This document shows, piece by piece, positions 7,608 to 16,300 of a stretch of 64,000 nucleotides of DNA (positions within the stretch are counted from its first letter, which is position 1; every line of letters starts with the position of its first letter). A model generated the notes under the pieces. That model had not been told where the DNA came from and did not search any database. It worked only from the letters and a program-made list of their open reading frames with translations. The stretch comes from JARRQJ01 sp963761035. Its GTDB lineage: Bacteria > Pseudomonadota > Gammaproteobacteria > DRLM01. The stretch spans positions 1,364,001-1,428,000 of the forward strand of contig CAVXFH010000002.1 in the NCBI GenBank assembly GCA_963761035.1, read 5' to 3'. Position numbers and translations under genes: made by a program.

Positions 7608-8084
7608 ATGTTCTTAAAGAATATTACCTATTTTAATTCTATCGAAGGACTGAGTTTGAATCCCTACAGCGTCACTCTCGCACTGTTTACCCTTTCCGCC
7701 CTCGGAGTGACCGTCTGGGGTTTGACCATTATCGCCCGAGGGAGAAAGACCTCGCGCTGGCCCAGCGTCGACGGCGTCATCGAGCAATCCTCGCTTACAT
7801 CGGCGGAATCCGACGTTCTCCCTAAAATCGTATTCAGTTACACGGTTGCCGGGCGCCGTTATCAATGCGACCTGGCCGTACCCGGCGGAGCCGGGGTAAC
7901 GCCGGATTTCGCCGAGAACTACGTCAAGAAATACCCACAGGGAATCAAGGTGAGGGTTTACTATGATCCCAAGCAACCCGGCCAGGCCACGCTCGAACCC
8001 GGCCTGGGCCGAGGCGATTGGTTGATTTTTGCATTGGGAGCCGCATCCAGTCTGCTGGGAACGTTGTTCTTGCTATTCAGATAG
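7608..8084 (+). CDS. DUF3592 membrane protein
   Basis: A protein of up to 158 residues with a transmembrane helix at each end (about residues 20-42 and 137-156) around a soluble beta-rich domain containing IVFSYTVAGRRYQCD and VYYDPKQPGQATLEPG, characteristic of DUF3592. Function is unknown in the family. The ATG at 7608 has no ribosome-binding site; an in-frame TTG at 7656 is preceded by GAAGGA at ideal spacing and would place the first helix right at the N-terminus, so that shorter form (142 residues) is quite possible. The gene is divergent from the cyd operon and followed by a hairpin touching its stop codon. Confidence 0.8.
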   Translation: MFLKNITYFNSIEGLSLNPYSVTLALFTLSALGVTVWGLTIIARGRKTSRWPSVDGVIEQSSLTSAESDVLPKIVFSYTVAGRRYQCDLAVPGGAGVTPDFAENYVKKYPQGIKVRVYYDPKQPGQATLEPGLGRGDWLIFALGAASSLLGTLFLLFR

Positions 8085-8102
8085 GCGCGGATGTACCGCG
8101 CC
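8084..8102 (+). terminator. Hairpin at the end of the DUF3592 gene
   Basis: A perfect 7-bp GC stem (GGCGCGG / CCGCGCC) with a 5-base loop begins at the last base of the stop codon. It is followed by GTTCCCGTT rather than a clean T-run, so termination efficiency is uncertain. Confidence 0.45.
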
Positions 8103-8149
8103 GTTCCCGTTAAAATAAGGCTATGTAAACACAGGCGTATCATGAACAC

Positions 8150-9034
8150 ATGAGCCACTGGTCCGACATCGGCGCTGCGATCGCCGCCGCAACCGGCGAG
8201 CGATTCGCCGTCGAGACGATTCATGATGTAGGCGGCGGTTGTATCCATCATGCCTACCGTGTGGAGGGCGGCCGCCGTTGCTACTTCGCAAAGCTCAATG
8301 ATGTGGCGGCGGCGGAGATGTTCGCCGCCGAGGCCGAGGCGCTGAACGCGTTGCGAGCCACCGCCACAGTCCGCGTACCCGCGCCGATCTGTTGGGGCGT
8401 CGCGGGCGAAGCGGCCTATCTGATATTGGAGCATCTGGACCTCGGCGGGGAAACCGCGTCCAGCGCAGAATTGTTGGGGATGCAGCTGGCGCAACTGCAC
8501 CGCCACGCCGGCCAATACTACGGCTGGCATCGCGACAACGCCATCGGCTCCACCCCGCAGCTTAATTCGCCGGACGATAACTGGCCGCATTTTTGGCGAG
8601 AGCAGCGGCTGGCCTATCAGTTGCGCCTGACGGCGCGCCATGGTTTCGGCGGTTCCCTGCAACGCAAGGGTGAACGTTTGCTGCATGTCCTGGGACCGGC
8701 CTTCGCCGGCCATACGCCGCCGCCTTCGCTGCTGCACGGCGACCTCTGGTCGGGCAATCATGCCGCGTTGCGCGACGGTCGGCCGGTGATCTTCGATCCC
8801 GCATGCTATTACGGCGACCGGGAGACGGACCTGGCCATGACCGAGCTATTCGGCGGTTTTTCCCCGCGGTTTTATGCCGCTTATCGCGAACACTATCCGC
8901 TGAATGAAGGCTACCCGCTACGCAAGATCCTCTATAATCTTTATCATGTGCTCAATCACGTCAACCTGTTCGGCGGCGGCTATGCCTCTCAGGCGGAACA
9001 CATGATGGATTCCTTGCTGAGCGAACTGGATTAA
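8150..9034 (+). CDS. Fructosamine kinase family protein
   Basis: A 294-residue member of the fructosamine-3-kinase/YniA family, a protein-kinase-like fold that phosphorylates ketosamines or ribulosamines on glycated proteins (deglycation repair). Seen: ATP-binding N-lobe with FAKLND and an acidic LILEHLDLG hinge, catalytic loop LLHGDLWSGN (about residues 197-206), and metal-binding IFDPACYYGDRETDLAM. Length matches the family (about 290). It is followed after 13 bases by the DUF1820 gene, likely in one transcript. Substrate is not predictable; the bacterial enzymes prefer ribulosamines. Confidence 0.88.
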   Translation: MSHWSDIGAAIAAATGERFAVETIHDVGGGCIHHAYRVEGGRRCYFAKLNDVAAAEMFAAEAEALNALRATATVRVPAPICWGVAGEAAYLILEHLDLGGETASSAELLGMQLAQLHRHAGQYYGWHRDNAIGSTPQLNSPDDNWPHFWREQRLAYQLRLTARHGFGGSLQRKGERLLHVLGPAFAGHTPPPSLLHGDLWSGNHAALRDGRPVIFDPACYYGDRETDLAMTELFGGFSPRFYAAYREHYPLNEGYPLRKILYNLYHVLNHVNLFGGGYASQAEHMMDSLLSELD

Positions 9035-9047
9035 GGAAAGGACGGAT

Positions 9048-9392
9048 ATGACGCGCGGTAAACAAATTTATAAGATCATCTTTCACAACCAAGGCAAGAT
9101 CTACGAGATGTATGCCAAACGCGTAAATCCCGGCAGCCTACTGGGCTTCGTCGAGGTGGAGGGCCTGATGTTCGGTACCACCGGTTCCGGCGTACTGGTG
9201 GATCCGTCCGAGGAACGGCTCAAGGCCGAGTTCGCCGGCGTGAAACGCACCATTATTCCCATGCAGGCGGTAGTGCGCATCGACGAGGTGGAAAAGGAAG
9301 GCATCAACAAAATTATCGCTGTCTCCGACAAAGGCGAGAACGTAACGCCGTTCCCGTCACCGATCTTTCCCACCAAGCGGGATAGCACTTAG
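9048..9392 (+). CDS. DUF1820 family protein
   Basis: A 114-residue cytoplasmic protein with the pattern IYKIIFHNQGKIYEMYAKRV at the N-terminus and GFVEVEGLMFG further on, matching DUF1820, a small gammaproteobacterial family of unknown function. A GGAAAGGA ribosome-binding site precedes the ATG. The gene ends in a 4-base overlap with the convergent Nudix gene, so there is no room for a separate terminator between them. Confidence 0.82.
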   Translation: MTRGKQIYKIIFHNQGKIYEMYAKRVNPGSLLGFVEVEGLMFGTTGSGVLVDPSEERLKAEFAGVKRTIIPMQAVVRIDEVEKEGINKIIAVSDKGENVTPFPSPIFPTKRDST

Positions 9393-9808
9393 CCGCCAGG
9401 CGACGGGCGTTTTTCCGCCCACTCCAAGACGGGATACAGGCGCACGGGCAACAAATTATGCGCGTCCGAATAGGCCGCCCAGCGGAATTCATCATGCTCG
9501 GGCTTTCCCAGCTCGGGGCTGATCGGCAAGATCACGTCGGCCCGCGTAGTCTCGGCCACGTAATAGCGGGCCACCTTGCCGCGGCCGTAAGGCGCGGTTT
9601 CGCGATAATCATGTCCCCATCGAAAATTGAGTTCGGTAAGCGTGGTTTCCTCGGTGACCTCGCGTATCGCCGCATGCAAGGGGTCTTCCCCCGGCTCCAC
9701 CACTCCCTTGGGGAAGTCCCAATTTTGATAGGCGCGCAATAACAGAAACCGGCGCGCCATACCTTGTCCCCTGATAATCACTACACCGGCCGATAAAATC
9801 CTAGACAC
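9389..9808 (-). CDS. Nudix hydrolase
   Basis: A 139-residue Nudix-fold protein. The Nudix box starts at GVVEPGEDPLHAAIREVTEE, satisfying G-x5-E-x7-R-E-V-x-E-E; the following glycine position is occupied by threonine (TTL), a tolerated variation. The fold and size resemble the diadenosine polyphosphate or RppH-like housecleaning hydrolases, with the N-terminal SAGVVIIRGQGMARRFLLLRAY typical of bis(5'-nucleosyl)-tetraphosphatase-like members. The substrate is a nucleoside diphosphate linked to some moiety, otherwise unknown. It reads leftward with no obvious operon partner. Confidence 0.85.
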   Translation of the reverse strand: MSRILSAGVVIIRGQGMARRFLLLRAYQNWDFPKGVVEPGEDPLHAAIREVTEETTLTELNFRWGHDYRETAPYGRGKVARYYVAETTRADVILPISPELGKPEHDEFRWAAYSDAHNLLPVRLYPVLEWAEKRPSPGG

Positions 9809-9874
9809 CCTTTACCCTCCATGGCATGCGGCAAATAGATAAAGCATCGCGTACGGCGAAACGGAAGCTTTCTC

Positions 9875-10753
9875 TTAAAAAGGAAGCTGCGTCATCGATA
9901 AGCCTTGCGCCTTGAGGTGATCCATGGCCTGACGGGCGAGCAGGGCCATCTCAAATTCCTCCTCCCAATCATAAGGCTCCGCCGCCGGCAGCTCGTCAGG
10001 CACGTCGATGTCATGATAATCCCGGTCGGCATAAACCTTGACATAACGTGTCTCCTCGATGCTGGGCGTGAGGTCCGGCCAAATACTATTGAACAAATCC
10101 TTCGGCCGGGTCATCCCCCATTCATGTAGCAACTGGTAACGCTCCGGCAAATTAACAAAGGCCTCGGGCACGCCGGTTTGGGGTTCGCCGGTTTCCGGTC
10201 TGGCGTGCGTGGTATGGATGAATACGATCAATTTGGGTTGGTGCCTGAGTATCTCGGGCGTGTAATTTTTTCCGGCGGGCATCCAGCAGGAAAATGCCAC
10301 GTCGAAGGGAAAGTCGATGGATTCAATGGCCTGTTCGCGCAACTCGTAACAGTCGCCGTCATGGAAATTTTTTATCTGATTGGGCTTGGCATTGGGATCG
10401 CGCACGCCGATCACCTTGATGCCTTCGCGTGCCAGCAAGCTGCCGATAAAACCGTTACCGGCATGGAGGTCGCAGATCACCGGCGCGTCCGATACCCGGC
10501 GGGCGTAGGCCGCGATGCGGCGCAGCTCGTCGCGCAAGGGAATGATCGGCGATACCGTCGGCCCCATTTTGGCGGGATCACGGTCCGGATTGCTGAAGAC
10601 CAGATAGTGCAACGGCAAGCCTTTGATGCGCTCCGCGAACGGCATCTCGGATTTCCAGGCCGGATGCTGGCGTTCCTGAAAGGCGATGATGCGGTTGAAC
10701 ATATCCTCGCTGAAGGTGTCCATCTTCCGCAATATTTCGAAGTGAGGAATCAT
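9875..10753 (-). CDS. Hypothetical protein with a methyltransferase-like nucleotide-binding segment
   Basis: A 292-residue soluble protein. The central stretch VICDLHAGNGFIGSLLAREGIKVIGV (about residues 91-116) resembles motif I of SAM-dependent class I methyltransferases (D-x-x-x-G-x-G), followed by IDFPFDVAFSCWMP, like motif IV, and an acidic C-terminus. The remainder (an N-terminal KMDTFSEDMFNRIIAFQERQHPAWK and a C-terminal WEEEFEMALLARQAMDHL) does not recall a named family. It is immediately downstream of hemE (22 bp) on the same strand and probably co-transcribed. Whether it still binds SAM is unknown, since the usual acidic residue after strand 2 is not clear. Confidence 0.6.
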   Translation of the reverse strand: MIPHFEILRKMDTFSEDMFNRIIAFQERQHPAWKSEMPFAERIKGLPLHYLVFSNPDRDPAKMGPTVSPIIPLRDELRRIAAYARRVSDAPVICDLHAGNGFIGSLLAREGIKVIGVRDPNAKPNQIKNFHDGDCYELREQAIESIDFPFDVAFSCWMPAGKNYTPEILRHQPKLIVFIHTTHARPETGEPQTGVPEAFVNLPERYQLLHEWGMTRPKDLFNSIWPDLTPSIEETRYVKVYADRDYHDIDVPDELPAAEPYDWEEEFEMALLARQAMDHLKAQGLSMTQLPF

Positions 10754-10775
10754 AATTTAGCTCTCGGCCGATGGC

Positions 10776-11843
10776 TTATGACTGATGGTAAGGTTCGCTC
10801 AATTCATGCACCGCATTCACCAAGACCTGCACATGTTCGGGATTGACATGCTGGTGTATCCCGTGTCCCAGGTTGAATACGTGTCCCGCGCCGTGACCGA
10901 ACGCGCCCAGGATCGCCGCCGCCTCTTGACGGATGCGCTGTGGCGAGGCGTACAACACGCAGGGATCCATATTGCCCTGCAAGGCCACGCGGTCTCCCAC
11001 CCGCCGGCGCGCCGCACCGATGTCGGTGGTCCAGTCCACGCCTAAGGCATCGCAACCGGTTTCAGTCATGGCCTCCAACCAGGCGCCGCCGCCCTTGGTG
11101 AATATAATAATCGGCACGCGGCGGCCTTCGTGCTCGCGCTTCAGCCCGTCCACGATCCGCGCCATGTAACGCAGGGAAAAATCGATATAGTCGCGGGGGC
11201 TCAACACGCCGCCCCAGGTATCGAAGATCATTACCGCCTGCGCGCCGGCGGCGATCTGGGCATTGAGATAAACGGTCACCGCGCGCGCGGTGGTGTCCAG
11301 CAACTTATGCAGCAAGTCCGGGCGATCGAACAGCATGCCCTTCACCTGAGAATATTCCTTGCTGCCGCCGCCTTCCACCATGTAGGTGGCCAAGGTCCAC
11401 GGACTGCCGGAAAAGCCGATGAGCGGCACCCGGCCGCCGAGCTCGCGGCGGATCACCCGCACCGCATCCATCACGTAGCGCAGTTCGCGTTCGGGATCGG
11501 GCACGCCCAGCTTCTCGACCGCAGCGGCGCTGCGCACCGGGTGCGCGAATTGCGGGCCTTCACCCTTGGTGAAACTCAGCCCCAGACCCATGGCATCGGG
11601 GATGGTGAGGATGTCGGAAAACAGGATTGCAGCGTCAAGATCGAAACGCGCCAGCGGCTGCAAGCTTACTTCGCAGGCCAAGTCGGGGTTCATGCACAGA
11701 TTCATGAACGAGCCGGCCTTCTCGCGGGTAGCACGATACTCGGGCAGATATCGCCCAGCCTGGCGCATGATCCAGATGGGAGTGCGATCCACGGGTTCGC
11801 GGAGCAGGGCGCGGAGAAAACGATCGTTCTTAAGTTCTGTCAT
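10776..11843 (-). CDS. hemE: Uroporphyrinogen decarboxylase
   Basis: A 355-residue enzyme removing the four acetate carboxyls of uroporphyrinogen III to give coproporphyrinogen III (haem pathway, cytoplasm). Diagnostic motifs: PIWIMRQAGRYLPEYR near residue 22, the GFSGSPWTLATYMVEGGGSK block, the catalytic aspartate in AILFSDILTIP, and FNLGHGIHQHVNPEHV at the C-terminus. Length matches the family. It is the last gene of the conserved pil-aro-damX-gltBD-hemE block; a gap of 53 bp separates it from gltD. hemL, another tetrapyrrole gene, occurs separately at 48 kb. Confidence 0.96.
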   Translation of the reverse strand: MTELKNDRFLRALLREPVDRTPIWIMRQAGRYLPEYRATREKAGSFMNLCMNPDLACEVSLQPLARFDLDAAILFSDILTIPDAMGLGLSFTKGEGPQFAHPVRSAAAVEKLGVPDPERELRYVMDAVRVIRRELGGRVPLIGFSGSPWTLATYMVEGGGSKEYSQVKGMLFDRPDLLHKLLDTTARAVTVYLNAQIAAGAQAVMIFDTWGGVLSPRDYIDFSLRYMARIVDGLKREHEGRRVPIIIFTKGGGAWLEAMTETGCDALGVDWTTDIGAARRRVGDRVALQGNMDPCVLYASPQRIRQEAAAILGAFGHGAGHVFNLGHGIHQHVNPEHVQVLVNAVHELSEPYHQS

Positions 11844-11896
11844 GTAAGATTCCCACCCGCTGAGGGCGCCAAAAAGCGGCGAGGTTGACTTAACGT

Positions 11897-13303
11897 TTAA
11901 ACACCCAGGTAATCCAGGATACCTGCGGCGGCGTTACGGCCTTCGAATACCGCAGTCACTACCAGATCCGATCCGCGCACCATGTCGCCGCCGGCGAATA
12001 CCTTGGGGTTGGCGGTCTGATGTTTACGCTGCCCCATGGCGGGCGCCTTCACCCGGCCGCGCTCATCGCATTGAATGCCGAATTCACTGAACCACGGCGC
12101 GGGATTGGGTTGAAAACCGAAAGCGATGATCACGCGATCGGCGGAAATGATCTCCTCGGAACCCGGTACTACCCGCGGAGTACGGCGGCCGCGGGCATCG
12201 GGGGCGCCCAACTCCGTGGTCACCACCTTCACGCCTTTGACTTCATTGTCACCGATGATTTCCACCGGTTGGCGGTTCCACAAAAACTCCACGCCTTCTT
12301 CCTTGGCGTTGGCCACTTCGCGCTTGGAGCCAGGCATATTGGCCTCATCGCGGCGATAGGCGCAGGTCACGCTCGCCGCCCCTTGGCGTATCGAGGTGCG
12401 ATTGCAATCCATGGCGGTGTCGCCGCCGCCCAGGACCACGACCCGTTGCCCATGCATATCGATGAATTCAGCCTGATTCTCCAGCATGTCGAGCTGACGT
12501 TTGATGTTGGAAATTAAAAACGGCAGGGCCTCGTAGACGCCGGGGAGTTTTTCGCCGGGAAATCCGCCTTTCATGTATGTATAGGTACCCATGCCGAGGA
12601 ACACTGCGTCGTATTCGTCGAGCAATTTTTGAAAAGGGATGTCCTTGCCGATCTCGGTATTAAGCACGAACTTCACGCCCATCTCTTCCATTAGCGCGCG
12701 GCGGGTGCGCACCACCGCCTTTTCCAACTTGAATTCGGGAATCCCGAAGGTGAGCAAGCCGCCCACTTCCGGGTAACGGTCAAACACCACCGGCTCGACC
12801 CCATTGCGCACCAAGACATCCGCGCAACCCAATCCCGCCGGGCCCGCGCCGATAACAGCGACGCGTTTACCGCTCAGTTTGACGCCGGACATGTCCGGCC
12901 GCCAGCCGCGCTTCAGCGCCTCGAAGGTAATGTATTTCTCGATAGAGCCGATCGTCACCGCGCCAAAGCCGTCGTTGAGGGTGCAGGCTCCTTCGCACAA
13001 GCGATCTTGCGGACAGACGCGGCCGCATATTTCCGGCAAGGAATTGGTGCGGTGCGACAGCTCCGCCGCCTCAAAAAAATTGCCTTCTTCCACCAGCTTT
13101 AGCCAGTTGGGGATGTAGTTGTGCACCGGGCACTTCCACTCGCAATACGGGTTGCCGCAACCCAGACAGCGCGACGCTTGCGCCGCGGCATGCTTGGGAT
13201 CGAAATGACCATAGATCTCGCGGAAATCCCGAATACGTATCTCCGCCGGCGCCTTCGCGGGGTCTTGGCGCGGGACCTCGACGAATTCAAAATTTTTTGT
13301 CAT
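11897..13303 (-). CDS. gltD: Glutamate synthase (NADPH) small subunit
   Basis: The 468-residue beta subunit that feeds NADPH electrons to GltB. From ATG 13303, cysteines at 46, 49, 54 and 58 (CLGCGNPYCEWKC) and a second set in CGRVCPQDRLCEGAC bind the [4Fe-4S] clusters; GAGPAGLGCAD is the FAD site and GGGDTAMDC the NADPH site. An in-frame GTG at 13342 would add 13 poorly conserved residues, so the ATG was chosen. It follows gltB by 45 bp on the same strand. Together they convert glutamine plus 2-oxoglutarate to two glutamates, the main ammonia assimilation outlet. Confidence 0.95.
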   Translation of the reverse strand: MTKNFEFVEVPRQDPAKAPAEIRIRDFREIYGHFDPKHAAAQASRCLGCGNPYCEWKCPVHNYIPNWLKLVEEGNFFEAAELSHRTNSLPEICGRVCPQDRLCEGACTLNDGFGAVTIGSIEKYITFEALKRGWRPDMSGVKLSGKRVAVIGAGPAGLGCADVLVRNGVEPVVFDRYPEVGGLLTFGIPEFKLEKAVVRTRRALMEEMGVKFVLNTEIGKDIPFQKLLDEYDAVFLGMGTYTYMKGGFPGEKLPGVYEALPFLISNIKRQLDMLENQAEFIDMHGQRVVVLGGGDTAMDCNRTSIRQGAASVTCAYRRDEANMPGSKREVANAKEEGVEFLWNRQPVEIIGDNEVKGVKVVTTELGAPDARGRRTPRVVPGSEEIISADRVIIAFGFQPNPAPWFSEFGIQCDERGRVKAPAMGQRKHQTANPKVFAGGDMVRGSDLVVTAVFEGRNAAAGILDYLGV

Positions 13304-13348
13304 AGCACTGCTGACCTGTGAACGTGCGGAGCGATGGGCCACGATGCG

Positions 13349-16300
13349 TCACGCCGCATTAAGTAATGCGTCGAGCAAGGTATGGATCTCCAGCGCCTTG
13401 GGTTTCACCAGCCAGAATCGCGGGAGATAAGAGGCGAAGTCTTCGAGAATCTCGCGGCCCCAGGCGCTGCCGGTCTCGGCGATGAATTCCTCGATCATGC
13501 CGCGAAGATAATTGCGGTGAACCTCCATGGGCTCGGTGGTAATACGATGGATATCCACCAACTCGTGGTTGTAGCGGTCGACGAAGCCTTTATCGAGATC
13601 CAGGATGAAACTGAAACCGCCGGTCATGCCGGCGCCGTAGTTGAGACCGGTATTGCCCAGCACCACCACCACGCCGCCGGTCATATATTCGCAGCCGTGA
13701 TCACCGCAGCCTTCCACTACCGCATGCGCACCGGAGTTGCGCACCGCGAAGCGCTCGCCCGCCATGCCCGAAGCGAACAACTTGCCGCCGGTGGCGCCAT
13801 ACAAGCAGGTGTTGCCGATGATGGCGGTGTCGCGACTGTTGAACCGGCTGCCCTTGGGCGGAAAGATAACCAGCTTGCCGCCGGCCATGCCCTTGCCTAC
13901 GTAGTCGTTGGCGTCGCCTTCCAGAAGCAAATTCAAACCGCCGGCGTTCCAAACACCGAAGCTCTGCCCCGCCGTACCTTGGAGGTGCAAGGTGATGGGC
14001 GCGTCCTCCATGCCCTTATCGCCGTGACGGCGGGCGATCTCACCGGACAGGCGCGCGCCGATGGATCGATTGACGTTACGCAGGCGGTATTCAAAGCCGC
14101 CACCTTTTTTATGTTCAATGGCCTCCAAGCAATCCCGTACCATTCTCTCCGCCAACTCGCCCTTGTCGAAAGGTTCATTGCGCGGCGAGGTGCAGAACTG
14201 CGGTTTGTCCTTGGACACTCCGCCGTCGGAGAGGAGGGGCGACAGATCCAGGCGAAGCTGTTTGGCGGTCTGGCCTGCCATGATTTCCAGCAAATCGGTG
14301 CGGCCGATCAGCTCCGCCATGCTGCGCACGCCGATCAGCGCCAGCCACTCCCGGGTCTCGCGGGCGAGAAAGCGGAAATAATTCATCACCATCTCGGGCA
14401 AACCGATAAAATGCATCTTGCGTAGGTTGTCGTCCTGAGTGGCAACGCCGGTTGCGCAGTTGTTCAAATGGCAGATGCGCAAATATTTGCAACCCAAGGC
14501 GATCATGGGTCCGGTACCGAAACCGAAACTCTCCGCGCCAAGGATGGCGGCCTTGATCACATCCAGGCCGGTCTTCAATCCACCGTCGGTCTGTACGCGT
14601 ACCTTGGCGCGCAGGTCATTGCGGCGCAGGGTCTGATGCGTTTCGCTGAGACCCAACTCCCAGGGCCCCCCGGCATATTTGATGGAGGTCAGCGGGCTGG
14701 CGCCGGTGCCGCCGTCGTAACCGGCGATGGTGATCAAATCCGCATAGGCCTTGGCCACGCCGGCGGCGATGGTACCGACGCCGGGTTCCGCGACCAGCTT
14801 CACCGAGACCAGCGCCTTGGGGTTCACTTGCTTCAAATCAAAGATGAGCTGCGCCAGATCTTCGATGGAATAGATATCGTGATGGGGCGGCGGCGAAATC
14901 AAGGCCACGCCGGGCCGCGCGTAACGCAAACGGGCGATGAGCCTGTTTACCTTGTCGCCTGGCAACTGTCCACCCTCGCCGGGCTTGGCGCCCTGGGCGA
15001 TCTTAATCTGCAATACCTCGGCGTTGATGAGATAAGCGGGCGTCACCCCGAAGCGGCCCGAGGCCACCTGCTTGATCTTGGACATGCGCTCCGTACCGTA
15101 GCGCGCCGGGTCTTCGCCGCCTTCGCCGGAATTGGAGCGGCCTCCCAGGCGGTTCATGGCCGTGGCCAGAGCCTCGTGGGCCTCAGGCGACAAGGCGCCC
15201 AAGGACATACCGGCCGAATCGAAACGCGGCAAAATGGCCTCGACGGGTTCAACGTCGTCGATCGGGATGGATTTAATGCCATCGCGGATTTTCAACAGAT
15301 CGCGGAAGGTGGTGACGGGCCGGCCATTGACCGCATCGGCATATATTTTGTAATCCGCGTAGTCGCCGCTCTGCACGGCACGGCGCAGGCTGGTCACAAC
15401 ATCCGGGTTGTATGCATGGTATTCGCCGCCGTGGATGAACTTGAGCAGGCCGCCCTGCTGGATCGATTTGCGAGTCAACCAAGACTCGTGCGCTAATTGC
15501 CGCTGATCGTTCTCCAGATCCTCGAAACCGGCGCCTTGAATTCGGCTGCATGTGCCGGTGAAACACAAGTTCACCACCTCGTCGCCAAGTCCCACCGCCT
15601 CGAACAATTGCGCACCGCGGTAGCTGGCAATGGTGGAAATGCCCATCTTGGACATGATCTTGTACAGACCCTTGTTGATGCCTTTGCGGTAGGCGGGCGC
15701 CAATTGATCCAGTTCCCTGCCCTTGATCTCGCCGCTGCGCACCATGTCGTATAGGCATTGATAGGCGAGATAGGGAAAGACAGCGGTGGCCCCGTAACCG
15801 ATCAGCGCGGCAAAGTGATGAGGGTCGCGGGCTGTGGCAGTCACCACCACGATGTTGGCGTCGCAACGCAAGCCCTTGTACACCAAGCGGTGGTGCACCG
15901 CGCCGGTGGCCAGCAAGGCGTGAACGGGCAACTTGCCCTGTTCAATATCTTGGTCTGACAAGATCAATATTACTTTGCCGGCGCGCACCGCCGCCTCCGC
16001 CGCATCACACACCGCCTCAACGGCGGGGCGCAAACCGCGGGAGTCATCGTATTGAAGACTGATAAGCGCGGCGGCGTAGGCCGGGTCTTCGATGCTCAGC
16101 AGCTTTTCATATTTTTCTTCCGACAGCACCGGCGATTCCGTTACCAAGCGCGCGGCATGGACGGGGGTCTCTTCAAATAGGTTGCGCTCACGGCCGAAGC
16201 AAGTCTCCAGCGACATTACGATCTGCTCGCGCAGCGGATCGATGGGCGGGTTGGTGACCTGGGCGAATTGCTGGCGAAAATAATCGTAGAGCGAACGCAC

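Noticed and set aside
13382..14425. Long plus-strand frame (347 aa) inside gltB
   Set aside because: It lies antisense to a fully conserved gltB region; composition mirrors the codons of gltB and there is no start signal or recognised domain.
14468..15496. 342-aa plus-strand frame inside gltB
   Set aside because: Also antisense to conserved glutamate synthase sequence.
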